Shown one piece after another: positions 1-9,013 of a DNA stretch of 11,604 nucleotides. This stretch comes from Euperipatoides rowelli. Its lineage: Eukaryota; Onychophora; Udeonychophora; Euonychophora; Peripatopsidae. Where the stretch lies: assembly GCA_003024985.2 (NCBI GenBank), contig PXIH01S0003432.1, one strand, 5' to 3'. The notes under the pieces are model-generated. The model saw only the letters and a program-made list of their open reading frames with translations, did no database searches and was not told the origin of the DNA. A program made the translations under genes and the position numbers. Every line of letters begins with the position of its first letter. Positions within the stretch are counted from its first letter, which is position 1.

Positions 1-43
1 GCCCGTTGCGCCCACTCATAATTTCACCCCTGATACTGTAGGC

Positions 44-50
44 TATAAAA
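44..50 (+). promoter_or_regulatory. TATA-like box at the left edge of copy A
   Basis: TATAAAA lies about a dozen bases inside the shared 5' boundary and is conserved in copy B at 5761-5767. Its position would suit transcription starting near the element's edge, but it is a short AT-rich match in AT-rich DNA and no initiator is evident. Confidence 0.2.
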
Positions 51-1038
51 AGTAAGAAATTTGATTTCATTCTGAGGTAGAAGAAAAAGCAGGCAACCAT
101 TAGCACTCACATCCGGGTATAGCCTAATATACACAAAACATATCAATAATATATAATATGCAATACATTTCCATACAGGCCTACAGGATATAGGCATATA
201 CAGTACTTGTGATATCCAAACCCTAGTCCAGACAGGATATGGAATTAGTTACAGCCTATAAGCTAAATAATAAGCATATAGAATGAGCAGGCTAATAGTT
301 TAAAATTTAATTATTTGAAATAATTAATTTGCACGTTGTAGGGCCTATACAATTTTAATTGTATATAAAATGGTGACTTAACTTACTTAAGAATGCTTAT
401 GTGCTTCTTTTGTAATTGTTTGTATATGGTTTGTAAATAGGTTTACTTTTTGTTTATATTTGATATACTGAGTTACAGTGACTAAAAATAGCCGATTTTC
501 TCATAAAGATTCGTCACGGAAACATATTTAAATTGGATATGATCATTTTATTTAAAGTGGGATCTAAGATTTGAGCTGCCCACTAACGTTTACCAACATG
601 AGCAGTTTGGAATTTTTTTTTAATGCTGTTAACTTACCCAAGTTACCTGTCATATAATATTTATTTTCAAAAGTTTGATGTACTTATATTACGATCTCAT
701 TTAATATCAGATGGATGGATTAATTGGTTAGCTGAATCTTACTTTGCCCATTCATGTTGATTATGAATTACATGTGCGCTGATGTAATGGCCTCATCGTT
801 TCAAATTCCTGAAAACTTATACTATACTATTGTTAATAGCTCCCTTGTTTCTCATTGTTTTTATTTCATTTAAAATAATTATTTGTTTTAACGTTCCTGC
901 TTGACTATGATCACTTTCAAGATGCATTAGCGTGATGAACTAGTGATGAAAATTTAGGCAAACGTCAGATTTTCAAATCATACACTTATATACCAGGACC
1001 TTTAAAGTTTTCTCCAAAGGATTACTGGTATTTACTAT

Positions 1039-1384
1039 AGGGTTGCCAACATTGCGACGATGCTGAACCGAAGAAAATATTTTGATAAGCTTTTTTTTTG
1101 GTTTTAAGAAAAAATGTTGAAGAATCTATATAATATATATTTTTCATTCATAGAATCTATATAATCTATATTTTCCATTATAAATATTTTGAGAACTGCT
1201 AAATATATTTATTATACTGCGAAGAATTGTGCTACTAGCACAATTCTAAACAAAAGGTATAATGCATTCTACTATTAATTGGAAATCTCCAAACCTGAAG
1301 AATTTTCTTAAAAACCCGGAGCCCGGAGAATGATCGCTAAACCCGAATTCTCCGTGTCAAATTGATAGTGTTGGCAACCTAGAT
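1039..1384. mobile_element. MITE-like insertion with short terminal inverted repeats in copy A
   Basis: Copy B reads directly across this point (tttactat|tgggtcaag near 6750), while copy A has 346 extra bases. The ends are inverted repeats: AGGGTTGCCAACA at the left, and GTTGGCAACCT at the right, whose complement is AGGTTGCCAAC. Nothing inside codes for a transposase. The interior has a 31-bp imperfect tandem duplication (1121-1182), a perfect 11-bp stem with a 3-nt loop (1223-1247) and a doubled CCCGGAG word near 1316-1328. The target duplication is unclear: the flanks share only AT, or TA if one mutation is allowed. I therefore leave the superfamily open; TA would suit Tc1/mariner, and no 8-bp hAT duplication is visible. 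Confidence 0.75.
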
Positions 1385-2475
1385 TGGGTCAAGTCAATTG
1401 CTTGGAACTTTAGTTTTAGTTTATATCTTATTTGTTGCATATTCTTTGATCACCAATCAAAAATTTGTAAAAAACCCATATCCATTTGTGAGCTAGGGCT
1501 TTTGTTAAATTTTGCCTAGCAATTAGGTAGATCTAACTTTCTATGCGAATAAAATCCTAATAATAATAATAACATATAATGGGTGGCGTAGCATACCTCA
1601 CTATTCTAGTAAAATACTAAATAACTTAAGTACTCTATCTTAATAAATATAACCTACATTAATTTATGATTTTTATTTTAAAATTTATAAACTTTTTAAC
1701 TAGCATTGTGTGGCGCTGAATGGTATAGTTCAGCTTCTTCAAGCTCCGAGCTTATTATATTAAATATTTATTATTTCCTAAAATTATTTATTCCAAATAA
1801 CTTATTTCCTATCTGAATGATACTGGTTGTTGATGGGATAATTATTATTCGAGAAGAAAACAGTGATGGATTATTTATCAGGCAGATGTGCTTTGGTTTT
1901 GTTATAAGTACAAACGTTTCTCTAGATAGTCACTATGGCGTTGAACTTCTGTACCTCTGAATTTTTCGCTTTTTGGAGAAAATAAATTGTAATCTATAAC
2001 TACATTACTGTCTCAACTTGCCTGGTTATCGGATTTCATTGCTGTAAAACTCTTATTTCTATGGAAATATTTAGTCCTGGCCTCAAAGTAATTAGGAGAT
2101 AATGTTAACCCGGAGATCTCTAGCCCTGTTGCCAATTTCGTTTGGATTTCTGTGTGATATTTATAGATATTCAGTGCTAACATGTTTGGTGCCTTATTGC
2201 TCTCTCTATATATTGATGGAGTACTATATTATCGATCTTCGTGTTATATACCAAGGACCTCTACTGGATTACTGTTTAACGTTCACAATAAATCTTACGT
2301 AATTCACGACTTGGCAATTTATAATTCACTTACTATAACCAGCAACTCGTCGTATCTTGTTAGATTATATTCTAATTATGGCATGCCCCAATCTAAACTA
2401 GTTCATTTCTGGATGGGATTGAGCTCTTCTAGATTTATTTTCTCTGTTAGAATTTTGATAGTTTTAAGATCAGGT

Positions 2476-2499
2476 GATATAGAGCTTAACCCAGGCCCA
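2476..2499 (+). other. 2A oligopeptide motif, copy A (DIELNPGP)
   Basis: This matches the 2A consensus D-x-E-x-N-P-G-P and is preceded by a hydrophobic stretch (FIFSVRILIVLRSG). In known 2A peptides the ribosome fails to join the final Gly and Pro, which releases the upstream peptide and resumes translation at Pro. Here that would separate a leader of about 105 residues from the PHD-containing body of ORF1p. 2A motifs are known in non-LTR elements of sea urchins, amphioxus and molluscs. Confidence 0.85.
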
Positions 2500-2505
2500 A
2501 TAAAC

Positions 2506-2661
2506 TGTACTGGATGTAAGGCTGAAGTCATTGATGACTGAGACTCCTCTATTAACTGCGACATGTGCCACTCCTGGTGGCATAAAAAATGTACAGTTCT
2601 TAATGATACAGAGTTCAGGATGATGAAAAGGGCGACCATCCTGTGGATATGTCTAAATTGT
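2506..2661 (+). other. PHD (C4HC3) zinc finger coding region, copy A
   Basis: The spacing is C-x2-C, then 13 residues, C-x2-C-x4-H-x2-C, then W-x-C-x2-C (CDMCHSWWHKKC and WICLNC). All eight ligands are present, as is the Trp two residues before the final Cys pair that is typical of PHD fingers. A TGA at 2539-2541 sits between the first two Cys pairs. The finger starts only three residues after the 2A proline, so it would lie almost at the N-terminus of the released product. PHD fingers are known in ORF1 of CR1-like LINEs. Confidence 0.85.
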
Positions 2662-3386
2662 GCCCCTAACATTACTTCTAGTAATAGTCTAAAAACCATA
2701 GAAGAGTCGGTTACACAATTGGCTCTTGATAATGGTCTGATGAAACAACTTGTGGACAAACAGGATATTAGGTTTGAAGGGTACAAGCCGGCATAGCAAG
2801 GATTAACGGTAATTTGGAGATTGTGAATACTAATATTAATAGACTAGAAAACATAGTCACTGAACAAATTAACATGTTGAGAAACATGAATTGCGACTAG
2901 ACTCCATCGAACTTGGCCATACATCCTTAGCAAACAGACTCACCAATATTGAACAATCTAGCATGACTCACCTGATTCTATAATGTTATGAATCTATTAA
3001 ATGTAAAGGGCTGACTCTGTATGGTTGAACGATCACTTGGTTTAGACTTTAGGGATCCATCGCAGTGTCTGGACAAAGAAATCTTGGATCTGAAATTAAC
3101 CATTAAACAGATGGCTTCATCTCAGGAAGACACCATCCAAAATGTAATTCAAAAACTAGATATAGATAAGAATCGTAAATTTAATATTTTATTGTTTGGC
3201 TTATCAGAAAGCATGAACATTAACACTGTTGTAGATGAAATACATAGTCTTTTTAACTTGTCAGATTCTGGAGACTTTGTCAAATACTACAAAATGGGTA
3301 AATATATTTCTGCAAAATCATGCCCTCTAGTTCTGGTTTTCTCTAATGAGAACTCTAAATGGAACTTCTATAAGAGAGTTAGGCCA

Positions 3387-3823
3387 TTTTATTTTCCTTT
3401 GTCTTGATAAAAATCCTAAAAACTTCATAATTTCCGATCTATTGTACAGCAGCTGCCAATTTAAATGCCTCCCCCCCCCCCATTGAAAAATTTTTGCATG
3501 CTTCTTTTTATTTCATGTGATATTTATTTTAGTTGGTATTTTATTTTTCACATAATTGGAAAGTGATTCCAGTAATCGGTAATTTTATGATTATATTCCG
3601 ATTAGGAAGACATTCTTTTTTAATCGGAATTGTTTAACAGCCTACTTCTTTAAAAAATTTGTCATGAAATTATCCTAATCAAAAAATTAAAGTAAGGTAC
3701 AATAATTAATTAAAAAAAAAAAAAAATTTCTCTTGTTAAAACATACCGATACCATCATGGGCAGCCAAATTTCAATATGGGCAACCAAAAATAAAACAGG
3801 GCTGTCCATTAAACAACTTTAAA
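3387..3823. other. Unassigned AT-rich DNA after copy A, with a C11 tract and a small inverted repeat
   Basis: There is no gene. Copy A homology has ended, and this stretch has no match that I can see after copy B. It includes C11 at 3471-3481, an A/T-rich run near 3707-3727, and a perfect 10-bp inverted repeat (ATTCCGATTA 3595-3604, TAATCGGAAT 3621-3630) with a 16-nt spacer. Confidence 0.6.
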
Positions 3824-3874
3824 ATTTCCTTAAAATCTAACACTGTTTTTAGCAGTGTTAGATTTTAAGGAAAT
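3824..3874. repeat. Perfect 22-bp hairpin with a 7-nt loop
   Basis: The arms 3824-3845 and 3853-3874 are exact reverse complements (left arm begins ATTTCCTTAAAA, right arm begins CAGTGTTAGA) around the loop TTTTTAG. No gene, U-rich terminator context or transposon end adjoins it. The lack of any mismatch, in a region where everything else is decayed, suggests recent origin or constraint. It could be a small foldback element, a templated inversion or a transcribed hairpin; the sequence does not decide. Confidence 0.9.
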
Positions 3875-3939
3875 AGCATTTCTTAAAACCTATTTTATTA
3901 CGGTAAATCAAATGTTAATTTTTGTGCACAACGCAATTT

Positions 3940-4345
3940 AGTGATAAAAGGCAGAGGTTTTCAGAAATGCTAGTTTAAATGAAAGAGAGGACCCCGAGAC
4001 ATCTATTTTATAACTTTTATTAAATGAACTACAACGTGGAGGTTTTAAAATCCTGTTTGCAGTGAGAGAGATGGCTATGAAAATCTATTTTACTGAATGA
4101 ACTTTAAAATGCATTTTTCTGTATAGTCAGAGAATTTAGTGACACAATGTGGAGATATTTAGAAATGCTGTTTTCAGTGAATGGGTGTGGTACAATCTAT
4201 TGTTTTAAATAAAATGTTACAAGTTAGGGTGGTGGCCTACTTATTTACAGCATGTGGTGGGTTTTTACAATGCTATTTTCAATGAGAAAGCCTGAAAAAT
4301 CCATTAAGGGGAAAATAATGAACATTTTTGCCTATAAATCCGAGA
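3940..4345. repeat. Degenerate tandem repeat, about four units of roughly 83-115 bp
   Basis: A recurring core resembling 'aaatgctgttttcagtgaa' begins at 3965, 4048, 4163 and 4268. Each core is followed by a gag/agag-rich stretch and then 'atctatttta' or similar, 'aaatgaac' and 'gtggag'. The units are strongly diverged and unequal in length, so this is an old array, with boundaries set by eye. No reading frame is kept across units. Confidence 0.5.
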
Positions 4346-5194
4346 ATTTACTGATCTATTGCGGAAGATTTTATTACTGTTTACTATGTTAACTTGAGAT
4401 TAAAACTCTTCAGTTTATTTTTGAAAAAATAAAAGGTGTAATTTTATTGGATGTGATTTATAATAATCAATGACAATAATATGCAAAGTGATTGTTATAA
4501 TTTTTTTTTCCATAATGACATCACAAGTGAAATCATTTATTATTAAAACAATCATGTAAGTTATTTGGTATATATAAAAAAAAAAAAGTCTAGAAATCTA
4601 AAGGTCGACAGTTAAAGGTAAGCCTTATTACTATTAATAGTTATTTGATTTTTAAGAACAAAAATATACCCTATGTAGCCTATACAAGAATAGTATATAG
4701 GCCTATTTATTTATTTACATGTTTGCAATTGAGCAAAAGCTTTAAACCTTAGATTAAATTGTAAAATATGTTGAGAAAGGCCCAAATTTAGAATCAAGGA
4801 TAATACAGTTAATAAATCTGTTAAAAAATAATAATTACGGTAATAAATATATAGAATCAAAACATACATAGAAAAATTCTATCCAGTAAATACTATTGTT
4901 AAAAATTTAATTACAATTAAAAATTCTAATTTATGTATACATAAGAATGATAAATATAGTTAAAAATGTTAAATACGGAAATCCTATATTTTTATCAAAA
5001 TGTTCAACATCATAATTTACAACATTTCTATAGAATATTTCCTCCTATCATTAAAGTTATTAATTGAACCAAATTTGTTTAACTTAATCTACAGGTCAGA
5101 AATATACAAAAAAAAACTAAATTGGATATTTTGACATTATTATGTTGATTTATTAAGATTAATATACCGGGAATATATCATACAGTGCATAACC
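4346..5194. other. Unassigned AT-rich DNA
   Basis: I see no gene, conserved domain or clear repeat. Local features are homopolymer A/T runs (about 4501-4509 and 4577-4588) and a cluster of the TAGCCTA/TAGGCCTA word near 4676-4705. Confidence 0.5.
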
Positions 5195-5596
5195 TATATT
5201 ATTATAATTATTATTATTATTTCATTTATTCANTCAATAATCAATACATTACATAATCATTAGCCCCATAGAATATATGATTATTTACATAGACTAACAC
5301 ATAAACAAATACTATGAAACAGGCATATTAAAAATAAAAATTAATAAATGAAATTATACAGATTTACATGTTACTGTTAATAGCTTCAAGCATCATAGGA
5401 ATAGGAGATACCCGATGATATCGTTTAGTTTATATTTAAGAGAGTTACGTAGAAAAGTTGCAGAACGAGTTAATTTTCCAGTATTAACAAATCTTGTATT
5501 CGGTTTAAGACCCGGATATGAGTTCATAAATTTACTAGAATAATTTAAGAACAACAATTTTCTTCTTGCTTCTAAAGAAACAAGACCAACCCCTTG
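5195..5596 (-). pseudogene. Minus-strand LINE-like 3' end: ORF2 C-terminal remnant, 3' UTR and microsatellite tail
   Basis: Read on the minus strand, 5596 down to 5393 is an open frame of 67 codons that begins right after a stop. It starts with QGVGLVSLEARRKLLFLNY, which resembles the 'sLe.RR....l.yk' stretch near the C-terminus of LINE ORF2 proteins. It is followed by about 150 bases without coding potential, then 'gattattga.tgaataaatg' and (AAT)-rich repeats down to about 5195, which is the usual shape of a CR1/L2 3' terminus. There is one ambiguous base at 5233. The tail is the better evidence; the protein match is weak and judged from memory. The reverse transcriptase core is absent upstream. 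Confidence 0.4.
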
Positions 5597-5740
5597 TCAT
5601 AGCATCATTATAAAAGGTATAACTATCTGTCAAGATAATTTTTAGATAAAGTTAATAATAAACAAAAAAGAGATTCAACCGATATGCGAAGTAACAATTA
5701 CCATACAATTATATACTTGTCAAATAATATAGATTAGGTA
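5597..5740. other. Short unassigned stretch before copy B
   Basis: There is no gene or clear repeat. It may continue the minus-strand LINE remnant, since several frames stay briefly open, but I cannot recognise a domain in them. Confidence 0.35.
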
Positions 5741-7590
5741 AAATACTGTAGTACATAGGCTATAAAAAGGAAGAAATTTGATTTCATTCTGAGATAGAAG
5801 AAAAAGTAGGCAGCCATTAGCACTCACATCCGAGTATAGCCTAATATGCACAAAACATATCACTAATATATAATATGCAATACATTTTCATATAGGCCTA
5901 CAGGATATAAGCACATAGCCTACAGTATTTATGATATCCAAACCCTAGCACAGACAGGATATGGAATTAGTTAGAGCATATAAATTATAAGGATATAAAA
6001 TGAGTAGGCTAATAGTTTAAAATTTAATGAACTAGCCTAAATTATTTGAATTAATTAATTTGCACGTTGTATACAATTTTAATTGTATATAAAATGGTGT
6101 CTTAAAACTGCTTGTGTGCTTTTTCTGTAATTGTTTGTATATGGTTTGTAAATAGATTTACTTTTTGTTTATATTTGATATACTGAGTTACAGTGACTAA
6201 AAATAGCCGAATTTTCTCATAAAGATTCGTCACCGAAACATATTTAAATTGGATATGATCAATTTATTTAAAGTGAGAACTAAGATTTGCTGTCCACTAA
6301 CGTTTAGCAACATGAGTAGTTTGGAATTTTTTTTAATGCTGTTAACTTGTCATATAATTTTTATTTTCCAAAGTTTAATGGATTTGTATTAGGATCTCAT
6401 TTAATATCGGATGGATGGATTTATTGGTTAGCTGAATCTTACTGTGCATATTCATGTTGATTACGAGTTACATGTGCGCTGATGTAATGGCGTCATCATT
6501 TCAAATTCCTAAAAACTTATACTAGGGCTATATTATTGTTAATAGCTCCCTTGTTTCTCATCGCTTTTATTTCATTTGAAATAATTATTTGTTTTGGCAC
6601 TCCTACTTGACTATGACTGAACAAATTCCTTTGATCACTTTGTGTTAGGGTGGTGAACTAGTGATGAAAATTTAGGCAAACGTCAGATTTTCAAATCATA
6701 TATTTCTATACCGGGACCTTTAAAGTTTTCTCCAAAGGATTACTGGTATTTACTATTGGGTCAAGTCAATTGCTTGGAACTTTAGTTTTAGTTTATTTCT
6801 CATTTGTTGTATATTCTTCGGTCACCAATCAAAAATTTGTAAAAAAAACACCATATCCATTCGTGGGCTAGGGCTTTTGTTAAATTTTGCCTAGCAATTA
6901 GGTAGGTGTAACTTTCTATGTGAATAAAATCCTAATAATAATAATAATATATAATGGGTGGCTTAGCATATCTCACTATTCTAGTAAAATACTAAATAAC
7001 TTTTAAAAGTAGCCTATTCTAACTACCGGTATCTTAATAAATATAACCTACAATAATTTATGATTTTTGTTTTAAAATTTATAAACTTTTTTAACTAGAA
7101 TTGTGTGGCGCTGAATGGTATAAGCTCAGCTTCTTCAAGCTCCGAGCTTATTATATTAAATATTTATTATTTCCTAAAATTATTTATTCTGAATAACTTA
7201 TTTCCTATCTGAATGATACTGGTTGTTGATGGGATAATTATTATTCGAGAAGAAAACCGGGATGGATTATTTATCAGGCAGATGTGCTTTGGTTTTGTTA
7301 TAAGTACCATGTTTCTCTAGATAGTCACTATGGCGTTGAACTTCTGTATCTCTGGGTTTTTTTACTTTTTTTTCACTTTTTGAAGTGAGAAAATAAATTG
7401 TAATCTATAACTACATTACTGTCTCAACTTGCCTGGTTATCCAATTTCATTGCTGTAAAACTCTTAATTCTATGTAAATATTTAGTCCTGGCCTCAAAGT
7501 AATTAGGAGATAACGTTAACTCAGAGATCTCTAGCTCTGTTGTCAATTTTGTTTGGATTTCTGTGATTTTTATAGATATTCAGTGCTAAC
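5741..7590 (+). other. Non-coding leader (putative 5' UTR) of copy B
   Basis: This is the counterpart of 32-2181, with no coding potential. A TATAAAA box at 5761-5767 and the AAGCTC-C-GAGCTT palindrome (7137-7149) are conserved with A. B has its own small changes, including a T-rich expansion with a 6-bp hairpin near 7355-7387 and the TAGCCTA-type insertions. Confidence 0.5.
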
Positions 7591-7885
7591 ATGTTGTTTG
7601 CTGCCTTATTGCTATCTCTGTATTGATGGAGTACTGTATTATCGATCTTCGTGTTATATACCAAGGACCTCTACTGGATTACTGTTTAACGTTCACAATA
7701 AATCTTACGTCATTCACGACTTGGCAATTTATATTGCACTTACTATAACCAGCAACTCGTCGTATCTTGTTAGATTATATTCTAATTATGGCATGCCCCA
7801 ATCTAAACTAGTTAATTTCTGGACGGGATTGAGCTCTTCTAGATTTATTTTCTCTGTTATCATTTTGATACTTTTAAGATCAGGT

Positions 7886-7909
7886 GATATAGAGTTTAAC
7901 CCAGGCCCA
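7886..7909 (+). other. 2A oligopeptide motif, copy B (DIEFNPGP)
   Basis: This keeps the invariant D, E and NPGP, with Leu to Phe at the variable position, and is preceded by IILILLRSG. The expected role is the same as in copy A: release of the leader from the ORF1 body. All invariant positions survive although other parts of B are broken. Confidence 0.8.
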
Positions 7910-7912
7910 GGA

Positions 7913-8056
7913 TGTAAGGATGAAGTCATTGATGACCGAGACTCCTCTATTAACTGCGACATGTGCCACTCCTGGTGGCATAAAAAATGTACAAGTCTTA
8001 ATGATAGAGAGTTCAGGATGATGAAAAAGGCAACCAGCGGGATATGTCTAAATTGT
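7913..8056 (+). other. Degenerate PHD finger coding region, copy B
   Basis: An in-frame 12-nt deletion just after the 2A proline removes the first zinc ligand that copy A keeps (NPGPINCTGC there, NPGPGC here). A second change near 8033 removes the conserved Trp before the last Cys pair (SGICLNC against LWICLNC in A). The middle CDMCHSWWHKKC block is intact. The finger probably could not fold normally. Confidence 0.75.
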
Positions 8057-9013
8057 GCCCCTAACATTACTTCTAGTAATAGACTAAAAACCATAGAATA
8101 GTCAGTTACACAATTGGCTCTTGATAATGGTCTGATGAAACAACTTGTGGACAAGCAGGATATTGATATTGTACTGGCCGGCATAGCAAGGATTAACGGT
8201 AATTTGGATATTGTGAATACTAATATTAATAGACTAGAAAACCTAGTCACTGAACAAACTAACATGTTAAGAAACCATGAATTGCGACTAGACTCCATCG
8301 AACTTGGCCATATATCCTTGGCAAACATACTCACCAATATTGAACAATCTAGACACGAATCACCTGATTCTATAGATGTTATGGATCTATTAAATGTAAA
8401 GGACCGACTCTGTACGGTTGAACGATCACTTGGTTTAGACCTTAGGGATCCATCGCAGGGTCTGGACAAAGAAATCTTGGATCTGAAATTAACCATTAAA
8501 CAGATGGCTTCATCCAGGAAGACAGCATCCAAAATGTGATTCAAAAACTATATATAGATAAGAAATGCAAATTTAATATTTTATTGTTTGGCTTAAATCA
8601 GAAAGCCTGAACATTAACACTGTTGTAGATGAAATACGTAGTCTTTTTAACTTGTCAGATTCTGGAGACTTTGTCAAATACTACAAAATGGGTAAATATA
8701 TTTTTGCGAAATCACACCCTCTAGTTCTGGTTTTCTCTAATGAGAAATCTAAATGGAACTTCTATAAGAGAGCTAGGCTATTAAAAAATTCACCTATTGT
8801 AAGCCTGAGTCAAGCTACAGTTAGCTTAGACCGTACTTTAAAAGAGAGGGAAAACTATAAAAGGCTAAAAATTGAGTTTAGAGAGCGGGTAGAACGTGAG
8901 GAAGATACTGCCTTTGTGAAAGGCAAAATCATACCAAAAATAACTCTAATATCCCATTAAATCCCCCTACTAATAATTATACCCTACCTTCTAGTTCATT
9001 ACCTATTAATTTA

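Larger units (their letters stand above)
32..2181 (+). other. Long non-coding leader (putative 5' UTR) of copy A
   Basis: I find no credible coding region here. It is AT-rich, with many stops and short upstream ATGs, including one at 2103 in another frame. The whole stretch except 1039-1384 is matched in copy B at the same distance upstream of ORF1, which is why I treat it as part of the element. It contains an (ATA)-rich microsatellite near 1558-1573, an 18-bp palindrome around 348-365 and a 13-bp palindrome at 1741-1753 (AAGCTC, C, GAGCTT). About 2.1 kb is long for a LINE 5' UTR, so part may be older host DNA carried in a segmental duplication. Confidence 0.5.
32..3386 (+). mobile_element. 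Copy A: 5' half of a CR1-like non-LTR retrotransposon (2A/PHD ORF1), 3'-truncated
   Basis: This is the first of two direct copies of one sequence block. By eye it aligns to 5741-8784 at roughly nine bases in ten, and the left edges coincide: 'atactgta' followed by 'ggctataaaaag' occurs in both, with no similarity upstream. The copy has a leader of about 2.15 kb that includes a later 346-bp insertion, then a broken ORF1 from 2182. Homology to B stops near 3386, inside the RRM-like part of ORF1, so ORF2 and the 3' end are missing. The family call rests on the ORF1 architecture here and on the endonuclease fragment in B. CR1 and L2 relatives both fit; the exact clade is inferred. Confidence 0.8.
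2182..3407 (+). pseudogene. ORF1 pseudogene of copy A (2A leader, PHD finger, coiled coil, RRM-like domain)
   Basis: ORF1 proteins of CR1-like LINEs bind nucleic acid in the retrotransposition particle. The ATG at 2182 (AAC before it, so A at -3) is preferred because it opens a signal-like start, MFGALLLSLY, which copy B also has. The order is a leader of about 98 residues, DIELNPGP at residues 99-106, a PHD finger (2506-2661), a leucine/isoleucine-rich coiled coil (about 2700-3170), and an RRM-like domain with NILLFGLSES at 3183-3212 and PLVLVF near 3330. It is dead: TGA at 2539-2541 replaces a CGA kept in B, a net +5 change at about 2767-2790 shifts frame, and single-base losses follow near 2885, 2964 and 2982. 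The last 128 codons (3021-3407) are open but run into unrelated DNA after 3386. Most changes against B in the RRM part are non-synonymous, as expected after loss of function. Confidence 0.8.
7591..8960 (+). pseudogene. ORF1 pseudogene of copy B, complete to the C-terminus
   Basis: The ATG at 7591 opens MLFAALLLSLY, matching the start in A, but a 2-nt loss near 7615 throws it out of frame, so the leader reads on only from a frame opened upstream. Then come DIEFNPGP (7886-7909), a PHD finger without its first Cys (7913-8056), a TAG at 8099-8101 where A has GAG, a long coiled coil (8114-8515) with regular Ile/Leu/Val spacing, a 1-nt loss near 8515, a 2-nt gain near 8595, and the RRM-like domain. 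The C-terminal module (8770-8930; ERENYKRLKIEFRERVER, then FVKGKI) is typical of LINE ORF1 proteins and probably binds nucleic acid. ORF1 ends at TAA 8958-8960. Confidence 0.8.

Noticed and set aside
1540-1580. AATAAAATCCTAATAATAATAATAA as a LINE 3' tail or polyadenylation site inside the leader
   Set aside because: It is present in both copies in the same context and is not followed by a homology break, so it reads as a microsatellite within the leader. It remains possible that the leader is a mosaic.
2102-2302. 66-codon frame overlapping the ORF1 leader of copy A
   Set aside because: It is in a different frame from the 2A/PHD frame. The matching region of copy B does not keep it, since ATG is ACG there.
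3595-3630. 10-bp inverted repeat as a terminator or transposon end
   Set aside because: It is too short and isolated. Such repeats are expected by chance in AT-rich DNA of this length.
7786-8544. A 252-codon open frame on the minus strand opposite ORF1 of copy B (and a shorter one opposite copy A)
   Set aside because: It is a shadow of ORF1. The sense strand carries the 2A, PHD and coiled-coil signatures, and the antisense product shows no domain.
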